Positions 33,384 through 40,169 of a DNA stretch of 40,169 nt are shown piece by piece. Source of the stretch: an uncultured Bacteroidales bacterium. Lineage in GTDB: Bacteria > Bacteroidota > Bacteroidia > Bacteroidales > Paludibacteraceae. Under the pieces are notes generated by a model. The model worked only from the letters and a program-made list of their open reading frames with translations. It did no database searches and was not told the origin of the DNA. The stretch spans positions 1 to 40,169 of the forward strand of contig CACYHE010000017.1 in the NCBI GenBank assembly GCA_902774185.1, in the 5' to 3' direction. The position numbers and the translations under genes were made by a program. Position 1 is the stretch's first letter, and the number at the start of each line of letters is the position of its first letter.

Positions 33384-35189
33384 TCAAGGTAACGGCGTCA
33401 ACGGATACACCAAGTTAACAATCAATATGTTCGCTGCCAGGATGATCAGGTTCATCAGCAGACCTATCTTTAAGAAATCGCTGAACCGGTATCCGCCCGG
33501 ACCATACACCAGCATATGGGTCGGGGAACCGATAGGCGTAGCAAAACTACTACTTACAGCGATCATCAGGGCTATCAGGAAGGGATAGGGTTCGTAACCC
33601 AATTTGATAGCCGCTTCGTACATGATCGGGAAGAACATCGCACCTGCGGCGGTGTTCGAGATAAACTCCGTGATGAACGTACCGGCGAAACAGATAGCGG
33701 TCATCACCACGATCGGATTCGTACCACATATATCCAGAATACCGGTTGCCATGCGTTCGGCGATACCTGTCTTCTGAATAGCGAGACCCAACACAGCGCT
33801 GCAAGCAAAGATCATCAGGATATCCCAGTTGACTGAACGCATTGCCTGTTCCGGCGTGCAACAACGGAAGATAAGCATTGCAAAGACCGCCAAGATTGCA
33901 CATTGCAGTAACGGCATTACACCTAAGGCGGACAATGCCACCATCGCGATCATCACCGCACTCGAGACGAACGTACCCCATCCGATATTCGGGATATCTT
34001 CGGAATCAAAGAAATGCAGATCCCTGCTCATCGCTTGCGTATCGGCCTTGAACTCCTGCAGACTCTCCAGCAGCAAGGTGTCACCGGCTTCTAATTTCAC
34101 CTCACGCGGTGACTCTTCGAGACGGATACCGCGACGACTGACCGCCACTAACGTCACTTGATGCTCTTTCTCAAAACCGTTCGTACCCATCGTCGTTCCG
34201 ATCAGATGACTGCCGAAATTGATATACGCTGTACGCAGATGATGTCCGCTCTTTGCCTCATCGTCGTAATGGAACACAGGATGATCCGCATTCACCAAAC
34301 CGTGGGACTTCTCCAGCTCCAATAAATCGCCTATCTGACCGGCATAGATCAGTCGGTCACCACCCATCAGCGGTTCGTCGTCAGGCACCGGCGATAAGAT
34401 CTTTTCGTCATCGAAATGGCGAACCTCAATCAGACTGCCGCCCTGCACGTTGTTCAGCCCCAACTCACCGATCGTCATTCCGATATGCTTGTTGTCCGAA
34501 GGAACCAACATCTCCACCGTGTAATCGCCCGTACTCTCGAATGCAGCTTCGGGGGACTTACGGTCCGGCAATAACTTACGCAACGCGATTATACTGAGCA
34601 CACCTACTGCCAAGCAGAACAAACCCGGTACGGTCGTTGCCATAATATTCATCGCCTCACCCGTCTTCTCTTCGTACAGACCACTGATGATCAGGTTCGG
34701 CGGCGTACCGATCAAGGTACATACACCACCCATACCCGAAGCGTAACTCAGCGGAATCAATAACTTTGAAGGCGATATGCCTAATTTCTTGGACCACATC
34801 TTGACGATGTTTACAAACAGCGCTACCACCGTCGTGTTGCTCAAGAACGAACTCAGTGCAGCCACCGGTAACATCAGTCGAAGAACCGATCGGGCGTAAC
34901 CCTTCGGGGTACCTAACAGATGCTTCACGATCCATTGCAGCACACCGGTATGCATCAGACCGGCGATCACTACAAACAGCACGCCCACTACAGCGACGGA
35001 CGTCTGACTGATACCCGATAAGGCCTCCTTCGCGTCCAACACACCGGTGATGTACAAGATACCTACTGCACACAAAAACACCACGTCCGAACGCATTCGT
35101 GTGAACAGCAACACGCTGAACATCGCAAACACAGTCACAAGCGTGATCCAGGCATCTATTCCAAAACCCAAAAATACAAATGAATCCAT
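33384..35189 (-). CDS. SLC13-family permease with two TrkA-C (RCK_C) domains
   Basis: I place the start at ATG 35189 (MDSFVFLGFGIDAWITLVTV); the two extra residues upstream depend on a TTG in the leader repeat. About 600 residues: N-terminal helices with SSFLSNTTVVALFVNIV, two cytosolic RCK_C-like domains (about 210-390, e.g. IGMTIGELGLNNVQGGSLIE and LIGTTMGTNGFEKEHQVTLV), then C-terminal helices with TEFISNTAAGAMFFPI and SFATPIGSPTHMLVYGPGGY. The paired SNT motifs are the sodium/anion sites of this divalent-anion symporter family. Substrate is probably sulfate or a dicarboxylate. Confidence 0.9.
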   Translation of the reverse strand: MDSFVFLGFGIDAWITLVTVFAMFSVLLFTRMRSDVVFLCAVGILYITGVLDAKEALSGISQTSVAVVGVLFVVIAGLMHTGVLQWIVKHLLGTPKGYARSVLRLMLPVAALSSFLSNTTVVALFVNIVKMWSKKLGISPSKLLIPLSYASGMGGVCTLIGTPPNLIISGLYEEKTGEAMNIMATTVPGLFCLAVGVLSIIALRKLLPDRKSPEAAFESTGDYTVEMLVPSDNKHIGMTIGELGLNNVQGGSLIEVRHFDDEKILSPVPDDEPLMGGDRLIYAGQIGDLLELEKSHGLVNADHPVFHYDDEAKSGHHLRTAYINFGSHLIGTTMGTNGFEKEHQVTLVAVSRRGIRLEESPREVKLEAGDTLLLESLQEFKADTQAMSRDLHFFDSEDIPNIGWGTFVSSAVMIAMVALSALGVMPLLQCAILAVFAMLIFRCCTPEQAMRSVNWDILMIFACSAVLGLAIQKTGIAERMATGILDICGTNPIVVMTAICFAGTFITEFISNTAAGAMFFPIMYEAAIKLGYEPYPFLIALMIAVSSSFATPIGSPTHMLVYGPGGYRFSDFLKIGLLMNLIILAANILIVNLVYPLTPLP

Positions 35190-35193
35190 CCCC

Positions 35194-35214
35194 AATTATC
35201 AATTATCAATTATC
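35194..35214 (-). repeat. AATTGATA-type leader repeat before the SLC13 gene
   Basis: The minus strand reads GATAATTGATAATTGATAATT directly before GGGGATG. The array starts within the stop codon of the upstream gene. Confidence 0.8.
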
Positions 35215-36667
35215 TCTCTTCCGGTTCTTTCTTAATATAGTGAATAACAACCGGATTTACCTGATTTTTGATCTTCAGATCCAACTCCAGTGTGTCATCC
35301 ACATCGTGGATAAACCGCTTCGCATTCTCCGGTATATTGTAATCATCAACAGTCTTTATCCAAGCCGGCATATAGATAAACACCGCCTTTTTCATTATGT
35401 TTCCGAGGCTATCTACTACGTAACGCTTGCGATAATTTTTTGGATACTCCTCGCGCTGATAATTCCAGTCGGAGTGTTGGTAGAAATTACTGCCTAATAC
35501 GATGTATCCCGGATTATTCTTCAAATCTTTCATTGAATCTTCTTTATAGAAAATCTGACGGGTGGCTTTGAGTTTATCTTTCTCTTTGATAAAAAGGCTG
35601 TCCAGTATATTCAGGTACGTCACGTACGTACCGCTGTTATCACGCGTTGTAAAGAAGGTTAAGGTAGGGTCGTTTCTTAGAAGACTTTTTAACTCTTCCA
35701 CCGTGATCGTTGTGCTGTCTTGCAACGACTGGAAACGAGTTCCTTTCGGATCGTAGAAGGATACACTCAGCGTGTCGTATCCCATGAAATAGGCGAGTAC
35801 AATACCTTTATTTGTTAACACCGTGTCCGATTTCAGATTCTTCGTAAAATCCTCCGGTTTCGCTTTGGATGCTGATAGCGAGATAGGAAAGAAGAAGTTA
35901 TTCCCATCTTTTATATTGTCGGTATTCGAGTGCTCCAAGATCCAATCGGTCAGCAGCGAATAACTGTCCCCGCTCGGCATGTTGATAAACACCGATTTCT
36001 GCTCTTTGGTGTTCTGAATCACATCGTAATCATAGATCGAATCCAGATACGAAGCCGCTGAACCGCCTCCTGCAAACACCAACATCGGTTCCGGTTCGTA
36101 CTGATTCACCCTGTTCAGCACAAAAGCAGTAAAGAAACTCGCCAACATCAACAATACCACAACCGCCGCAGCGATACCCCTGCGGATGAGGTTGATTCGG
36201 TGCTGGTACTGGTTCACATACTGCAGAATACGATCCTTCGCTTTCGAGCATAACTCCTCGTTCGTCGCGTACGAGATATAATAGAAATGCGGACCGAAAG
36301 CCTCCTCCAGTAATCCCTCAATCTTTTGGATCTGTTCGGTATGCTCTTTGAACTCCTTGAGGAACACATATACCTGCGGCACTTTGTCCTTTTTGAATTC
36401 CGATACTGCCAGACGAAACTCCTCTTCCGTGTGCGTACCGATCGAACCGTCCAGCACGAAGATCACCAGATCCGCCACATCCGCAATGAACTGGTTATAC
36501 TCCTCCTGGTGATCGCCGAAGTTATCGTATGAGCACATATAGAGCACGGCGTTTTTCTTCTGCTCCGTGAACTCCGTATTCAGGTCGTTCGCCATAGCTT
36601 TCAACGCCACACGTTGCTCCCGAAAACTCTTCGCACCTGCTATAAAAATAGGTATCTGTTTTTTCAT
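35210..36667 (-). CDS. TIR/DUF4062-like domain - transmembrane helix - solute-binding-protein-like domain
   Basis: I do not know this 485-aa architecture as a named family. Residues 1-155 are a cytosolic flavodoxin-like alpha/beta domain (IPIFIAGAKSFREQRVALKA, ADLVIFVLDGSIGTHTEEEF, KVPQVYVFLKEF) resembling TIR-like/DUF4062 signalling domains of Bacteroidota. Glu in THTEEEF sits where TIR domains have a catalytic Glu, but that alignment is uncertain. One membrane helix (about 164-185) follows. Residues 195-485 look like a periplasmic phosphate-type binding protein (PMLVFAGGGSAASYLDSIYD, INMPSGDSYSLLTDWILEH, TVEELKSLLRN, FFTTRDNSGTYVTYL). It has its own promoter (36694-36701) and no obvious partner gene. 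Confidence 0.7.
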   Translation of the reverse strand: MKKQIPIFIAGAKSFREQRVALKAMANDLNTEFTEQKKNAVLYMCSYDNFGDHQEEYNQFIADVADLVIFVLDGSIGTHTEEEFRLAVSEFKKDKVPQVYVFLKEFKEHTEQIQKIEGLLEEAFGPHFYYISYATNEELCSKAKDRILQYVNQYQHRINLIRRGIAAAVVVLLMLASFFTAFVLNRVNQYEPEPMLVFAGGGSAASYLDSIYDYDVIQNTKEQKSVFINMPSGDSYSLLTDWILEHSNTDNIKDGNNFFFPISLSASKAKPEDFTKNLKSDTVLTNKGIVLAYFMGYDTLSVSFYDPKGTRFQSLQDSTTITVEELKSLLRNDPTLTFFTTRDNSGTYVTYLNILDSLFIKEKDKLKATRQIFYKEDSMKDLKNNPGYIVLGSNFYQHSDWNYQREEYPKNYRKRYVVDSLGNIMKKAVFIYMPAWIKTVDDYNIPENAKRFIHDVDDTLELDLKIKNQVNPVVIHYIKKEPEER

Positions 36668-36693
36668 CTCTCGTTATTGCACGATTTTGCGTG

Positions 36694-36701
36694 CAAAATT
36701 A
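36694..36701 (-). promoter_or_regulatory. Putative -7 box (TAATTTTG) of the TIR-like receptor gene
   Basis: The minus strand reads TAATTTTGCACGC, 27 nt upstream of ATG 36667. Confidence 0.55.
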
Positions 36702-37024
36702 CAAAAAAAATCTCATATATGCAAGAGTCGAAAGAAAAAAGTCGAAAGGAAAAAGCAAAAAGACAGAAAAATCGCCCGTTTTGGACGATTTTTTATGATT
36801 CAAAGGGGTGCGTTTGTTTGTATTCAAATTGGAGAGAGTTGAATTTCCACGACCAATGGGTTCCGTTTTTTTTGCTGTGGATCCTATTGATCGCGGATGC
36901 TGTTTCTGTTTTTGCCATATAAAAGATGGTTTAAATGTATATTATATATAAATATATAATATAGTAAATATTGCTTAAAAATGGGTTCATTTTTAGTCTG
37001 ACAGATGCTTGACGTTACTATTGA

Positions 37025-37068
37025 CTGTCGGTTGACCGTCGGTTGACCGTCGGCTCACTGTCGGTCCA
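37025..37068. repeat. Four 11-bp tandem repeats
   Basis: CTGTCGGTTGA, CCGTCGGTTGA, CCGTCGGCTCA and CTGTCGGTCCA lie end to end, downstream of the 310-aa secreted-protein gene. Confidence 0.8.
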
Positions 37069-37160
37069 GATAGCTAATTGAGAGTGCATAGATACTAAAA
37101 ACATTCGACTTGTGCAAATTATTTGCAGATTGTCGGTCAAAAAAGGTAGATTGCTATGAA

Positions 37161-37240
37161 ATCTGCATAAAATTGCGGAAAAAGGACGAAGAGATGGAAG
37201 ATCCGCATAAAATTGCAGAAAAAGAACGAAGAAAATGGAG
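37161..37240. repeat. Two 40-bp direct repeats
   Basis: 37161-37200 and 37201-37240 share GCATAAAATTGC, GAAAAA, ACGAAGA and ATGGA blocks in register, with about six differences. No coding signal is apparent. Confidence 0.8.
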
Positions 37241-37347
37241 CTTTCGCGCCTCATCGGGAATGTAATCTGTTGCGTGATTGGAAGTCACACGCAAAGAATA
37301 CCATTCGGGATAATGGACATAGCGAGGCAGAATAGTATTCGGGGAAG

Positions 37348-38280
37348 TTATTTGACTTCCTTCACCAGACGGACGGATTTGGCGCTGTACAAAGCGTAAT
37401 CGTTCGAGGGGTTGAGATCGTGCGAAGCGAAATACAGGAAGTACGCATTGTTTTCATTCTTCAGTGAAGACGACCAATAATAACCGTCCGAGCCGGGCCA
37501 GTTCACATTGGTGGTATAACGATTGCCTGCGGCAGGCAAGAAGACGGATCCTGCTTCTTCCATCACGGACCATTGTTCGGCCGTATAGGTATTATGTGTG
37601 TAGTTATTATTATCGGCATTAGAGTAATACTTGTCATTATCCCGAACGATGCCTTTTGCTTTTGCGCTGTTGAACGTAAGACCGGCAGGTAAGGTCCAAT
37701 CATCGGGCAGGATGAACGTACCGTTCACACCATTGACCGTACCGAAACCGAATAACTCGTCCGCATTCGCGCGATCCAGGAACAGATACTGCCATTCCGT
37801 ATTGCTCAAGGTGAACCATCCTTCTCCTATCGTCTCGCCCCAATCCTTAAAAACGCCTTTATAATAGTAGTTAGTCGATTCCTTATGAATGCCGTAATAG
37901 GTTTTGTTGCTGCTCCAACAGAACAGATCGACCGTACCGTAGGTAGAGGCTGTACCGTTCCCGGTGATGGTATTGTTGGCAGCCGCATTGCCGATAAAAG
38001 TCCATTGATTAGGCGCAAAATCCCAAGACCAATCGGTCCCGTTAAAAGTGGCCTGCAGATTACCCTGTGCGAAATGCACTTTCTTCGTATCGCTGACTGA
38101 GAACGAACCGTTTAACATTCCGTCGGGAATATCCACAAACACGATACTATCCACATGACTGTAGTACCGTTCGAACACGACCTTTTCGCCCTCATACACA
38201 CGTACTTTTTTTACCGTTCCTTGCGCGAACGCGCCCGCTACCATTATAGCGGCAACAATTATCAGTAGAGATCTTTTCAT
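37348..38280 (-). CDS. Secreted FISUMP/C-type-lectin-like domain protein
   Basis: The 310-aa protein has a signal peptide (MKRSLLIIVAAIMVAGAFAQ) and a short Bacteroidales-type N-terminal strand module (KVRVYEGEKVVFERYYSHVD, SIVFVD). The same domain as the 319-aa lipoprotein at 7381 follows: VHFAQGNLQATF, TVDLFCW, DWGETIGEGW, TEWQYLFLDRANADELFG, VNGTFILPDDW, GSVFLPAAGNR, GYYWSSS and SVRLVKEVK. It lacks a lipobox, so it is exported rather than lipid-anchored by this route. Its start overlaps the stop of the 126-aa gene (ATGA), so the two are coupled and probably act together. Confidence 0.8.
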   Translation of the reverse strand: MKRSLLIIVAAIMVAGAFAQGTVKKVRVYEGEKVVFERYYSHVDSIVFVDIPDGMLNGSFSVSDTKKVHFAQGNLQATFNGTDWSWDFAPNQWTFIGNAAANNTITGNGTASTYGTVDLFCWSSNKTYYGIHKESTNYYYKGVFKDWGETIGEGWFTLSNTEWQYLFLDRANADELFGFGTVNGVNGTFILPDDWTLPAGLTFNSAKAKGIVRDNDKYYSNADNNNYTHNTYTAEQWSVMEEAGSVFLPAAGNRYTTNVNWPGSDGYYWSSSLKNENNAYFLYFASHDLNPSNDYALYSAKSVRLVKEVK

Positions 38281-38657
38281 CGTATTGCGTTTTTGATGAT
38301 TTGTCCTTGAATCGAATACATGGTCCCATTATACAAAATATAGATTTGTCCGTTGTGGAGGATTTTTGTGGGTTGGGTATCGTCCATTGGTACGGCAGGG
38401 AAGGAAGTAGGCGTGCTTTCGCTGTCGGTCAACTCTACACGTACGATGTCCGAAACCGGCACGCTTAGTAACACGGAGCCTTCGTTATTCACGACCTCCA
38501 CGACCGTTGAGGTCAAGACCAGTTTGTGTATCTTGTCGATCGCAATGTCCTTGTCGGCTCCTGCGGCATCCACGATTCGAACGACCGGTGCTCCATTTGC
38601 AGCCAAAACGGCTAGCAATAGCGGAAGGAAAAGCCATCTTTTACTATGTATATACAT
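38277..38657 (-). CDS. Small exported protein with ILHNGQI-type C-terminal module
   Basis: The 126-aa protein has an N-terminal signal segment (KRWLFLPLLLAVLAANGAP). A short beta-rich region (IDKIHKLVLTSTVVEVVNNE, VPVSDIVRVELTD) is typical of small Bacteroidales surface proteins. The C-terminal module KILHNGQIYILYNGTMYSIQGQIIK matches the tail of the LRR protein at 4761-6527. That tail may be a sorting or anchoring signal; the presence of PorZ suggests the type IX route, but this is inference. It overlaps the following gene by 4 nt. Confidence 0.75.
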   Translation of the reverse strand: MYIHSKRWLFLPLLLAVLAANGAPVVRIVDAAGADKDIAIDKIHKLVLTSTVVEVVNNEGSVLLSVPVSDIVRVELTDSESTPTSFPAVPMDDTQPTKILHNGQIYILYNGTMYSIQGQIIKNAIR

Positions 38658-38675
38658 ACTTTTTTGCGATTATGC

Positions 38676-39902
38676 CTATTCGCTTGTTTGTAATGCTTGA
38701 ACAAACCCGTCGATCTTTGCCTTCGTTACATGTTGCATCACTACCACGTGTGCCAACTCGCCACCGAAAGACTCGTCTACACCCAAAGCCAAGTTATATA
38801 GGCTGCATATCTCTTTCGACGGCCGTTTGAAGAACACGGTGTTGCTGTATTCGTTCCGCCAGCAAGGCCAACCGATATTCTCCAACTCGCTTTGCAGATA
38901 CTTCGTGCATTCCATCATCCCGTTAGCCTGCTCTGACCAGCCGTCGTAACCCACTTTCTGGATCAACCACCAGAACTTAAGCGGTTGTACCGCGTCCCGC
39001 GAACAGTTGATCATCTTCATGTTACCGTTCAGGTAGGTCACGTTGAAGTTGTTCTGGTTGTCATACACCTTGCGCGTGCATAAGAACAAACCCGACGGCG
39101 AATCAATGCCGAAGAACTTATGTCCGCTGACGGCGATTGACTCAAAATGCATGTCCTTGCTGCTCACCATCTTCCGGTACTGCGTGAACGGCAGGTACCC
39201 GCCGAACAGCGCTGCGTCCACATGACGATAAATCGCCATCTCGGGATGCTTGTCCAGTACCGCGTTCAGCGCTTCTATATCGTCGATGGCACCCTTGAAG
39301 GTCGAACCCATGGCATACACCATCAGCGCAGGACGCGTCGTGTCCAGCGCTTTCTCTAACTCCTCAGGAATCATACGACCCATCGGGTCGCTCTTGATCA
39401 ACCGTACCTCGAGGTTCTGCAGGTCACACAACCGCATATTGGAGTAGTGCGCCTCGTCGCTCACATAGACTATCGGCATCTTACCCGTGCGGTTATACAG
39501 ATCATTCGCCCCGAAATAGATACCGTGATTATTGCCGTCGGTACCGCTGTGCGTCACGATGCCCCAGACGTTGTCTCTGTCAAACCCATATAGCGGTGTG
39601 AAAAACTCGATTACCTCCTTCTCAAACGCCTGTGTGGACATACTCCACGGCTTGTCCGTCATCGGGTCACCGGCGTTGTTCAGGTTCACCCGGTCCATCC
39701 CCGTTCCTACGTACCACTCGTAGAACTCGTGCAAAGGGGACTCCTGGTTCGCCGGATAACCGAAATAGGTCTGCTGACCTGTCTTCCAAACCTCCGTCCA
39801 TGCGTCCAGCTTGTCAAAGCCCGAACTTTTTTGCCATCCGGCACCCAGCGAGCACCCGAATAGGGTGACTACGGCTATTACTAAAAGAAAAAACTTTTTC
39901 AT
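38676..39902 (-). CDS. PLP-dependent decarboxylase (histidine-decarboxylase-like) with a lipoprotein signal
   Basis: The 408-aa protein starts with a lipoprotein signal (MKKFFLLVIAVVTLFGC, Cys17), then a complete group-II PLP decarboxylase fold: SGTDGNNHGIYFGAN (119-133), the PLP-stacking His in DEAHYSNM (His152), GSTFKGAIDDIE (199-210), HVDAALFGGYLPF with Asp229, and SGHKFFGIDSP with Schiff-base Lys262. The residue pattern is closest to bacterial PLP histidine decarboxylases, though the amine product is unproven. PLP enzymes of this class are normally cytosolic; a lipobox would place it in the periplasm or on the surface. A -7 box lies at 39934-39941. Confidence 0.8.
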   Translation of the reverse strand: MKKFFLLVIAVVTLFGCSLGAGWQKSSGFDKLDAWTEVWKTGQQTYFGYPANQESPLHEFYEWYVGTGMDRVNLNNAGDPMTDKPWSMSTQAFEKEVIEFFTPLYGFDRDNVWGIVTHSGTDGNNHGIYFGANDLYNRTGKMPIVYVSDEAHYSNMRLCDLQNLEVRLIKSDPMGRMIPEELEKALDTTRPALMVYAMGSTFKGAIDDIEALNAVLDKHPEMAIYRHVDAALFGGYLPFTQYRKMVSSKDMHFESIAVSGHKFFGIDSPSGLFLCTRKVYDNQNNFNVTYLNGNMKMINCSRDAVQPLKFWWLIQKVGYDGWSEQANGMMECTKYLQSELENIGWPCWRNEYSNTVFFKRPSKEICSLYNLALGVDESFGGELAHVVVMQHVTKAKIDGFVQALQTSE

Positions 39903-39933
39903 ATATCGTTTTGTCTTTATGCAAAATTGCGTG

Positions 39934-39941
39934 CAAAGTTA
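39934..39941 (-). promoter_or_regulatory. Putative -7 box (TAACTTTG) of the PLP decarboxylase gene
   Basis: The minus strand reads TAACTTTGCACGC, 32 nt upstream of ATG 39902, the same spacing style and GCACGC tail as at 36694-36701. Confidence 0.55.
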
Positions 39942-39986
39942 TAAAAAAATTTTGATACTCGCAAGAAAAATTTTCATTTTGCAAGC

Positions 39987-40010
39987 AAAACGGCCGCAAT
40001 AATGCGACCG
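39987..40010 (-). terminator. Possible rho-independent terminator, minus strand
   Basis: The minus strand forms CGGTCGCA-ttat-TGCGGCCG (one mismatch) followed by TTTT. It would end a leftward transcript entering from beyond the right edge. Confidence 0.5.
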
Positions 40011-40024
40011 AGATGCAAAATAGG

Positions 40025-40039
40025 CGGGATACAATCCCG
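40025..40039. repeat. Short REP-like hairpin CGGGAT-aca-ATCCCG
   Basis: Perfect 6-bp arms around a 3-nt loop, in the style of the 665-749 cluster. The rest of 40040-40169 shows no gene. Confidence 0.5.
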
Positions 40040-40169
40040 AATCAACGGACGAAACCTGACCGGAATACGATTCTTAGCCGCAAGGGCACGAACTATATTA
40101 AAAAAAGTTATAAAAAGTTAATTTTTAAGCAAAAGATGATACGTATCCATCTATATAAGGTCGATTGTT

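Larger units (their letters stand above)
36702..37347. other. Repeat-rich intergenic region, no confident gene
   Basis: About 650 nt hold a 14-bp duplication (AGTCGAAAGAAAAA at 36726 and a variant at 36740), an AT-only inverted stretch near 36930-36965, the 11-bp array at 37025-37068 and the 40-bp duplication at 37161-37240. A plus-strand frame ending at 36922 encodes a hydrophobic tail (FFLLWILLIADAVSVFAI) without a convincing start; I do not call it. Confidence 0.5.

Noticed and set aside
36614-36922. 102-codon plus-strand frame with a hydrophobic end
   Set aside because: It starts inside the minus-strand gene and crosses its promoter; no plausible start near the hydrophobic part.

Overview
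The window looks like a chromosomal segment of a Bacteroidales bacterium (phylum Bacteroidota). Three things point there: promoter -7 boxes of the TAnnTTTG type on both strands with no Shine-Dalgarno sequences before genes; a type IX secretion component (PorZ) and other Bacteroidota surface proteins (BspA-type LRR protein, FISUMP-like domains, C-terminal modules with an ILHNGQI motif); and a Bacteroidota-type housekeeping set. I cannot name the genus. No tRNA, rRNA or CRISPR array was seen.

Layout. Positions 1-7100 are an accessory, decaying region: small hypothetical genes, a vapE pseudogene with an internal out-of-frame deletion, a RAYT (Y1) transposase with REP-like palindromes, a C-terminal scrap of a type IIG restriction enzyme, an AAA-ATPase/ORF6N mosaic, a long BspA-type LRR gene, and a RhuM-type gene with an internal deletion. 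Positions 7100-8960 hold a FISUMP-like lipoprotein, a 32-residue ORF and three near-identical promoter modules built around a perfect CATACAC/GTGTATG palindrome, the last driving gyrB. A plus-strand housekeeping run follows (8958-16498): gyrB, a LOG-family hydrolase, a ConA/GH16-fold protein, kdsA, a TGS-nucleoside kinase, a SPOR protein and folE. It converges on a minus-strand group (rdgB, a doubled porZ, a polytopic glycosyltransferase-like protein). After a DUF2147 gene, a long minus-strand run (36667 to 22882) carries a TIR/DUF4062-like-TM-solute-binding protein, an SLC13 permease, an acyltransferase, a DUF819 protein, an Omp85-like protein, an RsbU/RsbW fusion with its STAS partner, an alarmone synthetase, an APH-like kinase, a MESH1-like HD hydrolase, a tyrosine phosphatase and a GH53 galactanase. 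The right end has two secreted proteins and a lipoprotein resembling PLP-dependent histidine decarboxylase.

The most unusual signal is a population of short repeats. Most intergenic leaders carry tandem repeats of 7-15 bp (units such as AATTGATA, GAAAGTT, CAAACAACAT, AATCGTTA), often running through the preceding stop codon. The same kinds of repeats, or short palindromes, also sit in frame inside rdgB (two), the rsbU-like gene (two), the acyltransferase (two plus its C-terminus), the HD hydrolase (two), vapE, gyrB, the RAYT gene and the linker between the two PorZ halves. One element is shared between vapE and rdgB; another is nearly identical between rdgB and an intergenic leader. This resembles in-frame colonisation of proteins by small repeats, as known for Rickettsia palindromic elements, and is the best candidate here for something undescribed.
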